A stretch of DNA of 64,000 bases from Odontesthes bonariensis (Eukaryota > Chordata > Actinopteri > Atheriniformes > Atherinopsidae). The stretch is taken from NCBI RefSeq assembly GCF_027942865.1, contig NC_134515.1, positions 18,684,227 to 18,748,226 of the forward strand, in the 5' to 3' direction. Every line of letters begins with the position of its first letter. Positions within the stretch are counted from its first letter, which is position 1. The position numbers and the translations under genes were made by a program. Shown in pieces: positions 45,901-56,495 of the stretch. The notes below the pieces were generated by a model. The model ran no database searches. It worked only from the letters and a program-made list of their open reading frames with translations, and had not been told where the DNA came from.

Positions 45901-46269
45901 GTCATTTTACTGCTTTTTTTTTCAATCCCAGCCAGATGAACACTCTCAACATGGGCACAGTTGTACTCACTAGTCGCATCAAGTGTTAATGATCTCATGA
46001 ATTAATGATTTCATTTATCTTTAGGGTACAGTTCCCACAGCAGCTCAACCCACTAGACGTTCAAAGAGACATGGAAAGTGAAGATGGCGTTAACGCCTTC
46101 AAGTAGGTTTTTCTCTTAATGTCTGTGCATAAAATTCACTGCCAAGTTGTTTGTTTTTTCCAAATGTGGTTTGAAAATGTCCCAGGTGGTCATCATTTAC
46201 ATGTGTTTGTCTTCTAGTTCAATTGACAACGAGATGGACTTTGGCTTTTTCGGAGAGATGACTTCTTAG
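30984..46269 (+). CDS. stat6: signal transducer and activator of transcription 6
   Basis: Nineteen coding exons join without a frame break into 730 aa: 30984-31117, 31293-31437, 31892-31972, 33024-33180, 34282-34382, 34831-34979, 35612-35728, 35888-36055, 37254-37341, 37424-37546, 37817-37909, 42162-42365, 42444-42538, 42633-42763, 42974-43123, 43246-43306, 43416-43481, 46025-46102, 46218-46269. All introns are GT-AG. Order: N-terminal dimerisation domain ([14 protein letters not shown]), helical coiled-coil region, DNA-binding domain ([28 protein letters not shown]), linker ([16 protein letters not shown]), SH2 domain ([19 protein letters not shown], with phosphate-binding Arg578) and the JAK-phosphorylated Tyr655 in [12 protein letters not shown]6 is the nuclear effector of IL-4/IL-13-type cytokine signalling. 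Linker and SH2 residues match STAT6 more closely than STAT5. The C-terminus is short and acidic, lacking the long proline/glutamine-rich activation domain of mammalian STAT6. Introns 11 and 17 hold large repeat insertions; the other introns show nothing I recognise beyond the decayed repeat in intron 6. Confidence 0.93.
35325..35545. repeat. decayed dispersed repeat in stat6 intron 6
   Basis: GTGGGTTTGAAACCTGCTGG, then TTTATGTGTGAACTTTG and GGCTCTGTGATAGACTGGCA, are the reverse-orientation blocks of the family seen at 18338-18613. It is strongly diverged. Confidence 0.55.
38656..39104 (-). mobile_element. LTR (3' copy) of an antisense LTR element in stat6 intron 11
   Basis: The 449-bp repeat begins TATCAGGGTGGGG and ends GGCGTGACA on the plus strand. 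Its shorter partner lies at 40411-40542. Read on the minus strand it starts TGTCACGCC and ends CTGATA. A 5-bp duplication, GAAGG, flanks the whole element (38651-38655 and 40543-40547). A purine-rich tract (GAGGAGGGGGC on the minus strand) adjoins its inner edge, as expected for a polypurine tract. Confidence 0.77.
39105..40410 (-). mobile_element. internal region of non-autonomous LTR element with decayed gag-like frame
   Basis: On the minus strand a frame starts with ATG at 40393 ([20 protein letters not shown]) just inside the 5' LTR. Its coding character then shifts to another frame ([20 protein letters not shown]), implying a frameshift at about 40180-40250. That second frame runs through a 16-copy ATEATGPDH repeat and then a second set of degenerate repeats (blocks with CHVVG and RRTVSGSS) at about 39290-39510. 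No protease, reverse transcriptase, integrase or envelope is present. It is therefore a non-autonomous or internally deleted element. The identity of the N-terminal product as gag-like is only a guess from its position. No standard tRNA primer site was recognised. Confidence 0.65.
39640..40078 (-). repeat. 27-bp coding minisatellite, 16 copies
   Basis: The plus-strand unit reads GTGGCATGGTCAGGCCCTGT plus seven more bases and is repeated 16 times with few substitutions. On the minus strand it encodes ATEATGPDH (one copy has Tyr for His). The unit is a multiple of three and carries a stop codon in only one frame, so long frames appear on both strands. Confidence 0.93.
40411..40542 (-). mobile_element. 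LTR (5' copy), internally deleted
   Basis: The 132-bp copy matches both ends of the 449-bp LTR at 38656-39104 but lacks about 320 bp of the middle. The deletion junction lies around 40491-40520, where a duplicated ATAAGTCCC block is seen. The flanking GAAGG at 40543-40547 completes the target duplication. Confidence 0.75.
40685..41414 (+). repeat. 730-bp segment, copy 1 of a recent direct duplication
   Basis: It runs from CATTGATCTCTGATCACAG to AGTCTGCGTTAGC and is repeated almost exactly at 44997-45727, with only about four differences visible. No terminal inverted repeats, target duplication or coding frame was found. A tRNA-derived SINE forms its first quarter. It lies in stat6 intron 11. 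Confidence 0.92.
40721..40888 (+). mobile_element. tRNA-derived SINE within duplicated segment, copy 1
   Basis: A tRNA-like head with box-A-like TAGTGTAGTGGTAAGATGG and box-B-like GGATTCAAATCCC is followed by GACCCCCTTACCCTACCTG and TAAGTTGCTTTAAATAAAAT, the tail type common to many fish SINEs. The copy in the second duplicate is at about 45033-45200. Confidence 0.68.
41460..41782. repeat. dispersed repeat fragment in stat6 intron 11
   Basis: It contains AGGGTCAGTTTAGAGACACC, then GGGTGGTGGGAGGAAGATGG and AACATGCAAACTCCACACAG, the same family as at 18338-18613. It ends at CACTACACCACCGTGCAGCC and is followed by an AT-rich palindrome at 41796-41829 (16-bp arms). Confidence 0.72.
44997..45727 (+). 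repeat. 731-bp segment, copy 2 of a recent direct duplication
   Basis: It is collinear with 40685-41414 at an offset of about 4312 bp. The differences I can see are CGTC for CGTT in the SINE tail, an extra CT-type insertion near 45481, and TAACTACATTG for TAACTAAATTG. It lies in stat6 intron 17, downstream of seven exons that were not duplicated. Confidence 0.92.
45033..45200 (+). mobile_element. tRNA-derived SINE within duplicated segment, copy 2
   Basis: Same sequence as at 40721-40888 with one visible substitution. It was evidently carried along with the larger duplicated segment and not inserted independently, because flanking non-SINE DNA is shared on both sides. Confidence 0.65.
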
Positions 46270-46612
46270 AAAAATCTCCTCCGTGCTGTCTCCGGAGCAC
46301 AAAAGCATAAATCGAGTCGAGACTGAAACCAAAGTCGTAACGTTTGGCTCAAGTGCTTTGTTGATACAATTGTTGCTCTTTTACTTTCGACATCTACAGT
46401 TTGATCTACTTTTGAATAAAAACTCTTCAGAGACTATTTGTCTTGGACTCATTGAGCTGGTGCTACACAAAAGGAGGGAGTTACTTCACAGCTGCTGTGG
46501 GTCACCAGCATGCGCCTCATTGGCCACTTCTTTAAGAAGCTTTTGTTTCTCTTGTCTGGTGGTAGGTTTGTTCATGTTGACTTATTTCGTTTGCTTAGCT
46601 TGCATTTAGTTC

Positions 46613-46618
46613 AATAAA
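46613..46618 (+). promoter_or_regulatory. stat6: stat6 polyadenylation signal
   Basis: AATAAA about 345 nt after the stat6 stop codon is the first canonical signal downstream. Confidence 0.6.
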
Positions 46619-47062
46619 TACATTACTGTCCAGTGAAAGGATTAATGGGTTGTCATCTACCACAACCTATTGCATGTTATTCTCTGTGCTTACTGTATAT
46701 TTCAGTGATATTAAGCCTTTATTTCAGTAGCGTTTTTCTTTTGTATATAATCTTTCATTGTTTCTGAAAAGCTTGGCCCAGCCTCAGTCATAGTACATTG
46801 TACATTTAGCCTTAATGTATTACACAGCATGCATGGTAAACAGTCAGCCAGGTAACACACAGGGAATGATAAGCTTTTTCCACATTGACTGATAATCTGT
46901 AGCACACTCCCACTGCAGCACGTAGCAGAACTGGTGATTGTTGTGGGCAAAGCATATATTTGATCTATATCAATAAAAGATATGTGTGTGTGTGCGACTA
47001 TGTCTCTGTCATATTTTTGGTCCGTCCTCTAAACTCCTTTTAATAACATAAATGTCTCAAGG

Positions 47063-47094
47063 TTTTTTTTTTTTTTTTGGGGGGGGGGGGGGGG
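47063..47094. repeat. T-run/G-run homopolymer junction
   Basis: About 16 T followed directly by about 16 G. The lengths may be unreliable because such runs are hard to sequence. Confidence 0.85.
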
Positions 47095-49090
47095 TTCTCA
47101 TTTTAGTGAGAAAAAAGTGGGATTGATGTAAAACTAATAACTAATAAAACTAATATGTAAGTATATTAATTTCATGTTGATTTAGGTTTTGTACAACTTG
47201 TTCACTTACCACATGTTTTTTGTTCTGGTGTGCTTTAAAGGATTTAAATAGTATCTACAGATATGATACAAGATAAAAGTGTAGAGCGTATTTCTGCAGC
47301 AAGTATTGAAATGAAGAACAATTTCATTCTGAGAGTGCCTTTGCTTCACGGTGACTTGCAGTCTTGTTCTGATTTTAGCTGCTTTTATTTGCAGCTGAAT
47401 ACATATGCAGACCGGTTTTCTTTGTGAATACTGAAACCAAATCATTTCACTTTTTAATAGAAGCTTTTCACTACCTACTATCACTTTCAGTGTCATGTAT
47501 GCAAGAGTATGACAGCGTTTTGAATGCTGCATGCTTCATAACCATTTATGTCTCGTGGACTAAATTCAGGATGAAAGCAATCCATGTAATATTTTACTGT
47601 GATAACAAATAAAATTTCAGTTTCTCAAAATTTGCAAATTACTTGTGTGAGTTTATTATATTGGTATTTTCCCTCAAGTCAAGTTTCACTGGTATATCAC
47701 AGCTCTTTGCGCCAGCTTTTAAAACACTGCAGAGTCTTTACAGCAGCAAAAGCAGACAGATGAACTGCAACTTTTACTGCTTGTGTTTGTATCACAGGAA
47801 ATTGGTTTAGGTGTCAGATTAAATATGTCACATGATATAACTGTTGAATATATTTAAGATTTGCCTGTTCAGCACATGCAAATGTCCTGTCTGGAAATGT
47901 TTAAATCCCAACTATATCTAAAAGAACACAGACAAAGAAGAAATTGCAAATTGAAGGTTTTTTTTTGTTTTGTTTGTTTTTGTTTTTTTGACATATAAAA
48001 ATAGTAAATCATGAGTAATTTGATTTGGAAGGTATGCCTGTTACCATATTGGCTGTTCATTGACTGAAAGCATATTGGCATGATTGGCATCACTTCCATA
48101 ATCCATCAGCCAAAGAGGAGACATTGGATAGCTAAATTCCTATCCATCCAGTTTCCATCCAATTTTAACAATCAACATCAAAAAATAAAAAGAAAGAAAG
48201 AAAACTTTACACTGTACATCACAAAGTTTTCCCATTAGAAAAAAAATTCTAATTTAAACGAGTCATTAAAATGTAAATTCTACTCAACCACTGCCTGGGA
48301 AACCACACTGAAAAAAAAAGGCTATGTTAAGAAAGCAGAAAGAGAATCAGCTTACATGTCTGGTTCAATAACTGCTTGGGTGAAATATGTAAACTGCTAA
48401 TTAGTCTCAGTGCCCTGTCTTCTTTCCTCCATCCCAGCAGCTACCGATGTCCCCTCATTAGAGCAGAACAAGATGGCTGCTTCGCAATAAAGGTAGGAGG
48501 TAGGGTGAATGAAAGAGGGATGTAGGAGAGAGGAGACATGAGGCCAAATCACTTTCAAAGTTCATTCTCTCTTTTGTAGACTAAGAAAATAAAGGTGTAC
48601 ATCTAGCACTCTGTACAAACACACGAAAGATTTCAGCCGACTTGAGACAACCTTCTCTCTTCTCCCAAAGTTTCGCTCTCGAAGAGCCTCTCAGTCAAGA
48701 GCAGAACAGAGAAGGCACCAGGTGTTCACCAACACCAGCAAGAAGCCACCACATCTCGTGCACGCTTTCATTTCTAACCTTGAGTTGAAGTACAGGGACT
48801 CTTCAGTCTTGTCAAACACAGATCAACCATAAAACGCTTGTTCTTAGTGACAGCTTGTCAGGTTTGCTCTCATAGTTTTTCCATGGCAGGCAAGCAGAAG
48901 TAAAAGCAAACCAGCTGTTACACACCTGTACATGAATCATAAGTGCTGCTCTAAAGCTGTAAAGACAAAATTTTGTCAGGTCATTCAGAATGTAACTCAA
49001 CAAAAATACTGAATAAGATATCAAAATTTAGGTAAAACCTACAGATTTCCCACCTATAAAGTAATGTGCAACACAATTGGAAGCAACATT

Positions 49091-49116
49091 ATATATATAT
49101 ACATCATATATATGTA

Positions 49117-49162
<46 letters not shown>

Positions 49163-49190
49163 CATATCTGTGTGTGTGTGTGTGTAATGT
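49091..49190. repeat. AT/GT compound microsatellite
   Basis: Mostly TA units with interspersed TG, ending in a GT run. Confidence 0.92.
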
Positions 49191-49540
49191 GTGTGGGCTT
49201 CGTTGGATAAGGCTTGAAATGGATTTAAGCATTTAAGCCATGACTCGAATGCAAATTTATTTTCCCCTGATATAAAAATTGGGTTCACTATAGACATGAT
49301 ATTTGTTGAACTGTGATTTTTGCAGTTTCGGTGAGGGCAAGAAAATGGCGGCATGTTTTCCTAAAATAAGCTTGCATAGTAACTCAAAAATGAAAAAGGA
49401 AAAAAAAATGAAATACAGACAAAGGATTGTAGCAATGAAATGTGGAAAAAATTAAGATGAAATAAAACAATCTCACAAGAATACACATGCAGTCCGACAT
49501 GCAGGCACACAGTTGCTGTCTTTCTCGCTCTCACTCTTTA

Positions 49541-49541
<1 letters not shown>

Positions 49542-49576
<35 letters not shown>
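49542..49576. repeat. CA dinucleotide microsatellite
   Basis: A CA run of about 17 units. Confidence 0.92.
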
Positions 49577-49578
<2 letters not shown>

Positions 49579-50222
49579 GCATGCAGACATACAACTAAAA
49601 AAAAGAATATAAGGCAAATAAATACTGGTAAAATACAATACCAACATGTGATTTACCCAAAGTTCATGAAACAAAACAAACACAATGCGAGATCACACTG
49701 GATCAAAGTGGAAAAGCATGCAGAAGTCCACTGCTCTAATGTAGCTTCACTCCTAGCAGACTACAACAAAGGGAGAAAAACAGAAAGAAATAGAAAGGCA
49801 GGGAAAGATAGAAATAGCAGCCCCTGTCCTGAGCACTTATAGCCACCTGGTCAGCCTGGAGTGATTGACTCCCCACACCAAAAGGCACAGGGTGCTTCCT
49901 TCAGTGGCAGGTTTCTTCTAACCCTCCATTTTCATCCTGCATTCCAAGAGGGGAATAGGAAAATGAAGGATGGTAGGGATGAAATCAGGAAAGATGGTCA
50001 GGACTGTGGGTGCCTCTTCACTGTTATTAAGTAGGTCCGGTTCTTGATGTGGAACAAGGATATTAAAGGGGTATGGGATCTGTGTTAGCATGTGTTGAGA
50101 AGAGGGGAGGAGGTATGTGTGCAAAAACTGTGTGGGACGAGGATGGACCAGGAACTGAGGATGCAGAATGAGGCATGACAGATGCAAGATGGGGGTCAGA
50201 AAGCTGATCTTCTTATCCAGGC

Positions 50223-51443
50223 TTATAGGGCCTGTGTCTTGAGCTCAATGGGCTCTCCCCTGGTCTCCTGCTGGCCCTCAGCCTCTGTGGGCCGGGTGCC
50301 TTTCAGTGTGGCGAGCCTCTCAGAGAGACCACGCATACGTGGGAAAAGCACGAAGTCATACAGCAGGGCACCCATGGCACCGCCAATCATAGGTCCCACC
50401 CAGTACACCTGGAAAAGACAGAGCATTGAAGTGTTTAGACTGAGGATGCCGTATTACTATGGCACTGATTAGGAGTGCAAAAGTTTCTACAGAGCTTACC
50501 CAGTGGTTGACAAAATTCCTGACCAAGACAGCTGGCGCAAAGGACCTTGCAGGGTTCATACCTGCTCCAGTGAAGTACATCTAAGCAGAGAGACAGAGAA
50601 GAGAGAGTCATTCAAGGATAAAACTATAAATCTGAAGCGATACGGAGAGCCTTGTTTAAACCACAAGAGCAGTTTCAAATTTCTACACCCTGGGTTTGGC
50701 CTTACCCCAAGAAGATGCCCAATAAGCACAGAGAAGCCTATGGCCAAAGCAGCAGAGCCCAGGCGTCCATTGCGTCTCTCATCTGTCACAGCAAAGACGC
50801 AAACAACAAGCTGGAGGGTGAGGAAGACCTCCACTGTTGTAGCCATTCCCAGGCTGATGCCTGGCTGCAGCTGTGATAGAAAGAGTGATGAAATGAAAAA
50901 TGTGAGAGAACAAATTCCAAATCCATTTGACCATAAATCAAAGTGGAAACATTTTTATAATCTAGATGCAGTGTTATTTTAGTATAAGCAGTCAGTGAAT
51001 TTGTAAGATATAAATTAACATTCGAATGTAGCAGTAGAAGCCAACATGCCTATTTGTAATAATAGCCGGTCAGGTAATCTTACTGTGTTCAATGCCAGGT
51101 TTCCCCTAATGTTGCTGGGTGTAACCCCATACAGTACAGCAGCACCAGCCAACGCTCCAAGACACTGAGCAATGATGTAGAAGAAAGCGCGGAACAGGGA
51201 CATCTGAGATCCGATCAGGTAGGCAAAGGTAACAGCAGGGTTGATGTGTCCTCCACTGATGTGACCAATGGACTGGATGAAGGTGGCAGCTGCCAGCCCA
51301 AAGCAAAAGGCAACATGAAGAACATTATGGGGCCCAGTGGTCCAGCGGAGGGCGGCCCCCAGCCCAAAGAATACAAAGAACATGGTGCCATAGAACTCGG
51401 CAAACACTGCCCGCCAGAACGACATTGACCTGAACTCCCACAT
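50223..51443 (-). CDS. mip: major intrinsic protein of lens (aquaporin-0)
   Basis: Four exons on the minus strand (51443-51084, 50870-50706, 50580-50500, 50408-50223) give 263 aa, the same length and exon sizes as human MIP. Six membrane spans and the two half-helix pore motifs are present: [13 protein letters not shown] and [13 protein letters not shown]. Selectivity-filter His172 and Arg187 are conserved. The C-terminal tail keeps the calmodulin-binding stretch ([16 protein letters not shown]) and ends KTQAL. AQP0 is the abundant water channel and adhesion protein of lens fibre cells. Position 23 is Phe (Tyr in mammals), and His39-Asn40 replaces the mammalian Leu39-His40, as reported for a fish MIP. 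Residue 235 is Ala, where mammals have the main PKA-target Ser; Ser231 is kept. Teleosts have two mip paralogues, and I cannot say which one this is. Confidence 0.97.
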
Positions 51444-54411
51444 TGTGGCTCAAGTTCAAAAAGCAACTTCTAAACAGTGGAGGGATGAAAAGTCAACAGA
51501 AAAACTAACTAAGCAACTGAAGGGAGAAGATGCTTCTCCACAATGATAACTCTACTTGAGACCAAAAATACTGAGGAAATAACAAAAATTTGGCCTCAAA
51601 CAACTCCTCAAAGTTAAATGTAACAACACACAAACTACTCAACATGTAACTGAGTTATCTGCTGAGCTTCCTTTTGAAATGCTGATATCTGTCATAAAGG
51701 GCTCCTGTGTGGAGCAGTACGCCAGTCTCTATGCATCTATGAGCCAGCCCCGATGGTTGTTAGCAAAGGAACATGAATGGACAAACGTTAAGCATGTCCT
51801 GCAGACATTCAGCCTTTTTATCAGAGCAGGGGGAGCTCAGAGGCCTTTTTATAACACCCCTGGGCCACTGGAGAGCCACAGAGCCCAGGGGAGGGGTCAG
51901 TGCACAATACTACAAATCAAAGTCTTTTAACCCTTCAGCTGCCTTCGTCTTTCTTTGGTCTGTCCAAAAAAATATATATTTTTTTTTTAAATGCAAAAAT
52001 CTAGAGTTGTAGGTTGCAAGTTTAAAAAAGTGGAGAAAAAAATCAAAGTGAATCTGAGAAAAAATTACTTCTGCATGAAAGTTCTTAACAAATTGCTTTT
52101 AGTTTTGCAGTTACCTGTGGTTAAACTCATGCTCAGTGGAAGCAGGAAAGTAAACAAAAACTGGGGTCAGCAATACTTCTCAGCCAAACGTGAGTGGATG
52201 ATTTGGGGGATCTTATGTTTCCACAGGGGTTTTCAAAGCTTTCTGTGGTTTCAGTAAACCTCCGATTTTCTGGAGGATGTCAAGCTCTTGCAGGTAAGAG
52301 GTAACTGAAATAACATCACTATCTGTGAAACCTCGTCTCTTGGGTAAAATGATCATTTCTTTCTGAAACAGCGGACATGCAGTTGGCAGAACTGCGTGCC
52401 TGCTGTGGAAGGAGTGTTGTGAGCAATGCAAACTTTTGCTTGCTTTCCAATCATGTGTTTTTTTTCACATGCACAAAAGTTATATACGCACATCTTTCAT
52501 GTCTCAATGATTCTCCTTAATTTTCTCCCATTTATTCATGCATAATCTACATTTATTCTAAGCAATGTTGTGGTCCATGATACTCGAGTAAATTCTCAAT
52601 TTCTCCACTTGGTACAATTAATTTTGAGGCAGCAGAACTGATTAGACAGAGTTTTACATTGTGTGTGGTAGATTGGTTTGGAGGCTCAGGTCGGATAAAG
52701 CGGTGGAAAATACACGGTTGCAAAGCAAGAGGGGACAGCAGGCCTGGCATTGAGCATCTGCACTGGAGCATCATGCTGACCAGGGCAGCTACAGGGATGG
52801 CCGCAGCACTCTGAAAGGTTTATGCTGAGCTCACTGCTTTTGTCCTTTCAAGCATGGGAACAAAACGCTTGCACTAACACTTTTCTACTAGTTTCTGATA
52901 TGTTTGTATTGCTGTTGCTGTTGAATGTGCAAGTTCCCCTTTTGGTTGGCCAGATTAGCCATATCATTTCGGTTTGTTTCGTTTTGTTTTGCTGTTTGTT
53001 TTTTTTGTTTTTTACCTCTGTGCTGTAGATGTTCCAGAGTTCTGTTGAAGTGAAATCAAGATAATATACAAACACAATCAGAAGACCTTTTCAAATGTTT
53101 TAAAAGAGTAGTTTGATTGGGAAATTTTTCCTTTTAATATGATTAACGGCTGTGATGGTGGATGAAAACAAAAAATAAACATGAGAAAAAAAGTTTTAAA
53201 GTGTTAGTCTGAAACTAACAGTTTGTTAGTTTGCCAGTTAGGGCATCTCTATTGTGATGAGCATTATGCCCTCCTCATGACTCCCTAAGCCATCTATTGT
53301 ATGTATGAGCCCTGAGTTTAGTTTTACAGTGGAGGGTCTTGAAAAGATGCTTGCATTGTGTTTTCCTGCTCCCTTGGTCCAGACTGCTGACGCAAACACA
53401 ACACGTGGCCCCTAAACGTCTCACGCTGGATTAGACCCTCTTTCCTACACTGACCATTCAATGATGAAAACGTGTGCTGCAGAACACAGGGGAAGGCAAA
53501 TTAGGAATTTACATAAGCATCTTTCAATTTTAAAATGTAGCAAATGGAAAATCTAATCTATTTACCTAAATCCAACCAACATGTACAAGTGTCCTTGGGT
53601 ACGAAACCAAACGTATTTATCAGTGCGTGTAGATATGAGAATGAAATGTGCGAGTCGCATAAGAATTGCATGAGAAGTTTGAAATGGAAAAATCTCACAG
53701 GAAAGTCACAACTAATTTGCACTTTCTATATCAAGCTAAAGGGAATTTCAGGGTTTGGTTTTGTTTCCCTTGCAAGGAAATGGAAAGCCACTGAAAACCC
53801 AGTGCAAGATTAGAGAGAAGTCATTAGCACAACACAGTGGTCATATAGAGACATTTCATGTGAAGTAGCTGAAGTGCTTAAAACACATTATTCCTCTCAC
53901 CTCCCCATATGTACATTTAATAAAATTGCTAAAGCAGGCACTACCACTAACATTTTTACATTCCTAACATGATTCCACAGTTAACAATGGAGGGAATATT
54001 TCAAAGTCATCTCTCTATGGTAATATCTTTGTGAAGCACAATTGGAAGTGATTCAAGGTTTAACCAAATATGATTTAGAAAAAGAATGTGATTTCAGTAT
54101 GAAATACCCGTTTCTGATGTTATTATTCACAAAGGAAACTTATGACGAGTGAGAGAATTTATTTGGAAATATAGCACCATGTAGCTCATACTGCAAAAGC
54201 ATCATATTGTCACCTGAGTTCTGGTAAGTATTTTTTTGCAGAGAACAAGCTCCACTTGCTTTACAACCGAATGTTAGGAAATCATCTGTCCATGGCCGAC
54301 AGAGAACAATAACTGCGACCAGTAGTCCTTTCAGTGTTTCAATTTATTAGAAATGTACCGTTAAAGTCTCACTGTGTTTGAAAAATGTTGAATCAAACAC
54401 ACACCCATATT
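51444..54411. other. intergenic DNA upstream of mip
   Basis: Presumably contains the mip promoter. The only TATA-like site noticed is listed separately. No other exon or named repeat was seen. Several A- or T-rich runs occur, for example near 51966-51990 and 52990-53010. Confidence 0.5.
51845..51853 (-). promoter_or_regulatory. mip: possible TATA box for mip
   Basis: TATAAAAAG on the minus strand, in a GC-rich context, lies about 400 nt upstream of the mip ATG. That implies a 5' UTR of about 375 nt, longer than usual for MIP, so the assignment is weak. Confidence 0.3.
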
Positions 54412-54416
54412 TCTGG

Positions 54417-56027
54417 GGTCCGTTTCACGTAGCAGGTTCAACCAACTCTGAGTCTATTCCTGATCTCTGAGTTGATCTACTCTGAGATAGAAAACCCTGA
54501 GTTTTCGGTTCCAGAAACGCTGATTTGAGTGAGGTTAATCAACTCTGAGTAAGTTCACCTTGAGTTTAGCGCGTGCACCACAACTTTAAAAAGCCAGCAT
54601 CAATGGAGCCCTGATTCGACGAGTCACCTTGGCAACGGGGAAGAGGAGGGGCTACGTTTTTCAACAACCTCGAATTGGAAATCTTAATGCGCTCATACGG
54701 TGAGTTTCAATACGTTTTTAGAAATAAGTGCAACACCGTTGCAGCAGCAAAAGTGTAAGTTTAAATGTAGTCCTTTGCAATCACAATAATATTACAGGGA
54801 AACTGCTTGAATGGTAGCCCATTCATTTATTTCATTTAGGTGCAATCCCGCAGGGGAGAAGCGCTCTTGGCAGCAGTTTAAGATGAAATATAAAAACATT
54901 GTTCAAACTGGTGAGACCTCGGCATGGAGGTACCTCATTTTGATCATGTTTTACACTGTAAAATAAATATTAAGTGGCTATTTGACTGTGCAGTTATTTT
55001 ATTCCCAACATAATGCTGTTTTCACACACATAAACTATGTCTTCTCATCTATACCATCCATCCATCCATTATGTATACACCGCTGAATCCGTCAGTCGGG
55101 TCGCGGGGGGGCTGGAGCCTATCCCAGCGGTCAATGGGCAAGAGGCGGGGTACACCCTGGACAGGCCGCCAGTCCATCACAGGGCCACATAGAGACAAAC
55201 GAGACAAACAACCATGCACACTCACAGTCACTCCGAAGGACAATTTAGAGTCATCATCTATATCATGTTCTGTTAAATAATTAAGCCTATTTAAACTAAC
55301 ACAGACTTCTACTGAGCCAACAGAAAGAAGGCAGATGCCCGTAAAACGGGTGGTGCCCAGCACCACCACCTCTAACGGGAGGCCAGTGGCTGAGGGAATC
55401 CACCCCCAAGACACGAGTGCCTTTATAAAATATAATAGGCCTATATATGTCTTTTTTAAGCCTATTCATACAAATATTTATTTGTCTTTTATGTCTTTTT
55501 TTTCTTTTGTCCCAACACATTCTGATGGTGCCGCTCAAAAAGATAATTGTCTGTAAATGCAAAAATCTATGCGCGGTCTGATAACCATCTCCGACGAATA
55601 TTTATTTCTCTGCGCAGTAGGCCTAATGCTGCACCTTCATCCACGGGATCGTTGTCAAAAGGACATGTTCGTGAAAAAAGTCGTCTCCTACTGTGCCTAA
55701 TGGACTTATAGAAGTAGAAGAACTCGCTCTGCTGACTGAATGAATGAGGAAATCAAATGGCGTGTGTGGCTGAAAGAGGGCGGAGACAGAAAGAAACTCA
55801 AGGTTTCTTGAATAAAACCTGGTCCCGACCAGGTTAGGTTCAGAGAGTCTGTTACTACGGTAACTGACCGAGAGGTTAAGTTACCTCTCTTTGTGAAACA
55901 GGCTAGAGTTACCCCTCTTTCTCGGGGATGAGTTACCTCCCTTTGTGAAACGGAAAACTCAGGGTTTCCCTCATTTCAGGGTTAACCTACTCAGAGTTTT
56001 CACTAAACCTGCTACGTGAAACGGACC
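54417..56027. mobile_element. 1.6-kb TIR DNA transposon with Myb/SANT-like remnants
   Basis: Inverted termini GGTCCGTTTCACGTAGCAGG and its complement are flanked by the direct repeat TCTGG (54412-54416 and 56028-56032). The subterminal regions are full of short CTCTGAGTT/AACTCAGAG repeats. Plus-strand remnants of a Myb/SANT-like protein are visible in three pieces: LELEILMRSYGEFQYVFRNK (from about 54672), CNPAGEKRSWQQFKMKYKNI (54841-54900) and NRKKADARKTGG (about 55320). Similar DNA-binding proteins accompany Harbinger-type transposases in fish. No transposase is present. A 200-bp repeat is nested at 55054-55253. Confidence 0.75.
55054..55253. mobile_element. dispersed repeat insertion with 9-bp target duplication
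   Basis: It starts with ATCC repeats and contains GGTCGCGGGGGGCTGGAGCC, AGGCGGGGTACACCCTGGAC and GGACAATTTAGAG, the same broad family as at 18338-18613. Perfect TCATCTATA duplications flank it (55045-55053 and 55254-55262). Confidence 0.8.
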
Positions 56028-56199
56028 TCTGGTGTATGTGACAAGCACTTCTAACCTATGCGGATAGCTCCTGTTAGTATAAAAACCATCTCAGTTCTCG
56101 GTTCCCTGGGCAACACTTTCACCTGCTGCGATGTTTTGTATGGCGGCAACTCCACTACCAAAGTCTCGACACAGACTGTATGTTGTACAAGCATATGTG

Positions 56200-56205
56200 T
56201 TTATT
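56200..56205 (-). promoter_or_regulatory. ptges3: candidate ptges3 polyadenylation signal
   Basis: AATAAA on the minus strand about 600 nt after the stop codon. It lies just beyond the TIR element, giving a plausible 3' UTR. Confidence 0.45.
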
Positions 56206-56476
56206 TTTTAAATGCTGGAACAGGTTTAAAAAATGAAATGGTTGTTAAATATTTGCAGATGTTTGGATACATTGGAAAACTCATTTAAAGCAAAAACTCT
56301 TGCCTTTTAAATTAACAAACATAAGTGCAATTTACAATACAAACATTAACGGGGGAAAGAAAATGTCGTTAAAAAAATCTACTATTTTTTTTAAAATAGG
56401 CATTTTGAGTTGTTTGTTTTTTTTCCTTCTATTAGAAATTACAACATTGAATACATCTTCTGACATCGCAAAAAAC

Positions 56477-56495
56477 AGAGAGAGAGAGAGAGAGA
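56477..56495. repeat. GA microsatellite
   Basis: About nine GA units, within the probable ptges3 3' UTR. Confidence 0.85.

Larger units (their letters stand above)
46640..50222. other. intergenic DNA between stat6 and mip, with mip 3' UTR
   Basis: The genes are convergent here. No further exon was recognised. The stretch contains a T16-G16 homopolymer junction (47063-47094), an AT/GT microsatellite (49091-49190) and a CA microsatellite (49542-49576). The part next to 50223 is presumably mip 3' UTR. I could not fix its end. Confidence 0.5.

Noticed and set aside
30984-46269. Assignment as STAT5
   Set aside because: The DNA-binding segment is similar to STAT5, but the linker and SH2 segments (FFWQWF-type followed by [30 protein letters not shown]) fit STAT6 better, and the tyrosine context GYIPVT agrees with STAT6.
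47063-47094. T16-G16 junction as a functional G-quadruplex or regulatory site
   Set aside because: A single uninterrupted G run next to a T run is more likely a homopolymer expansion or a sequencing-length error. Nothing else supports a role.
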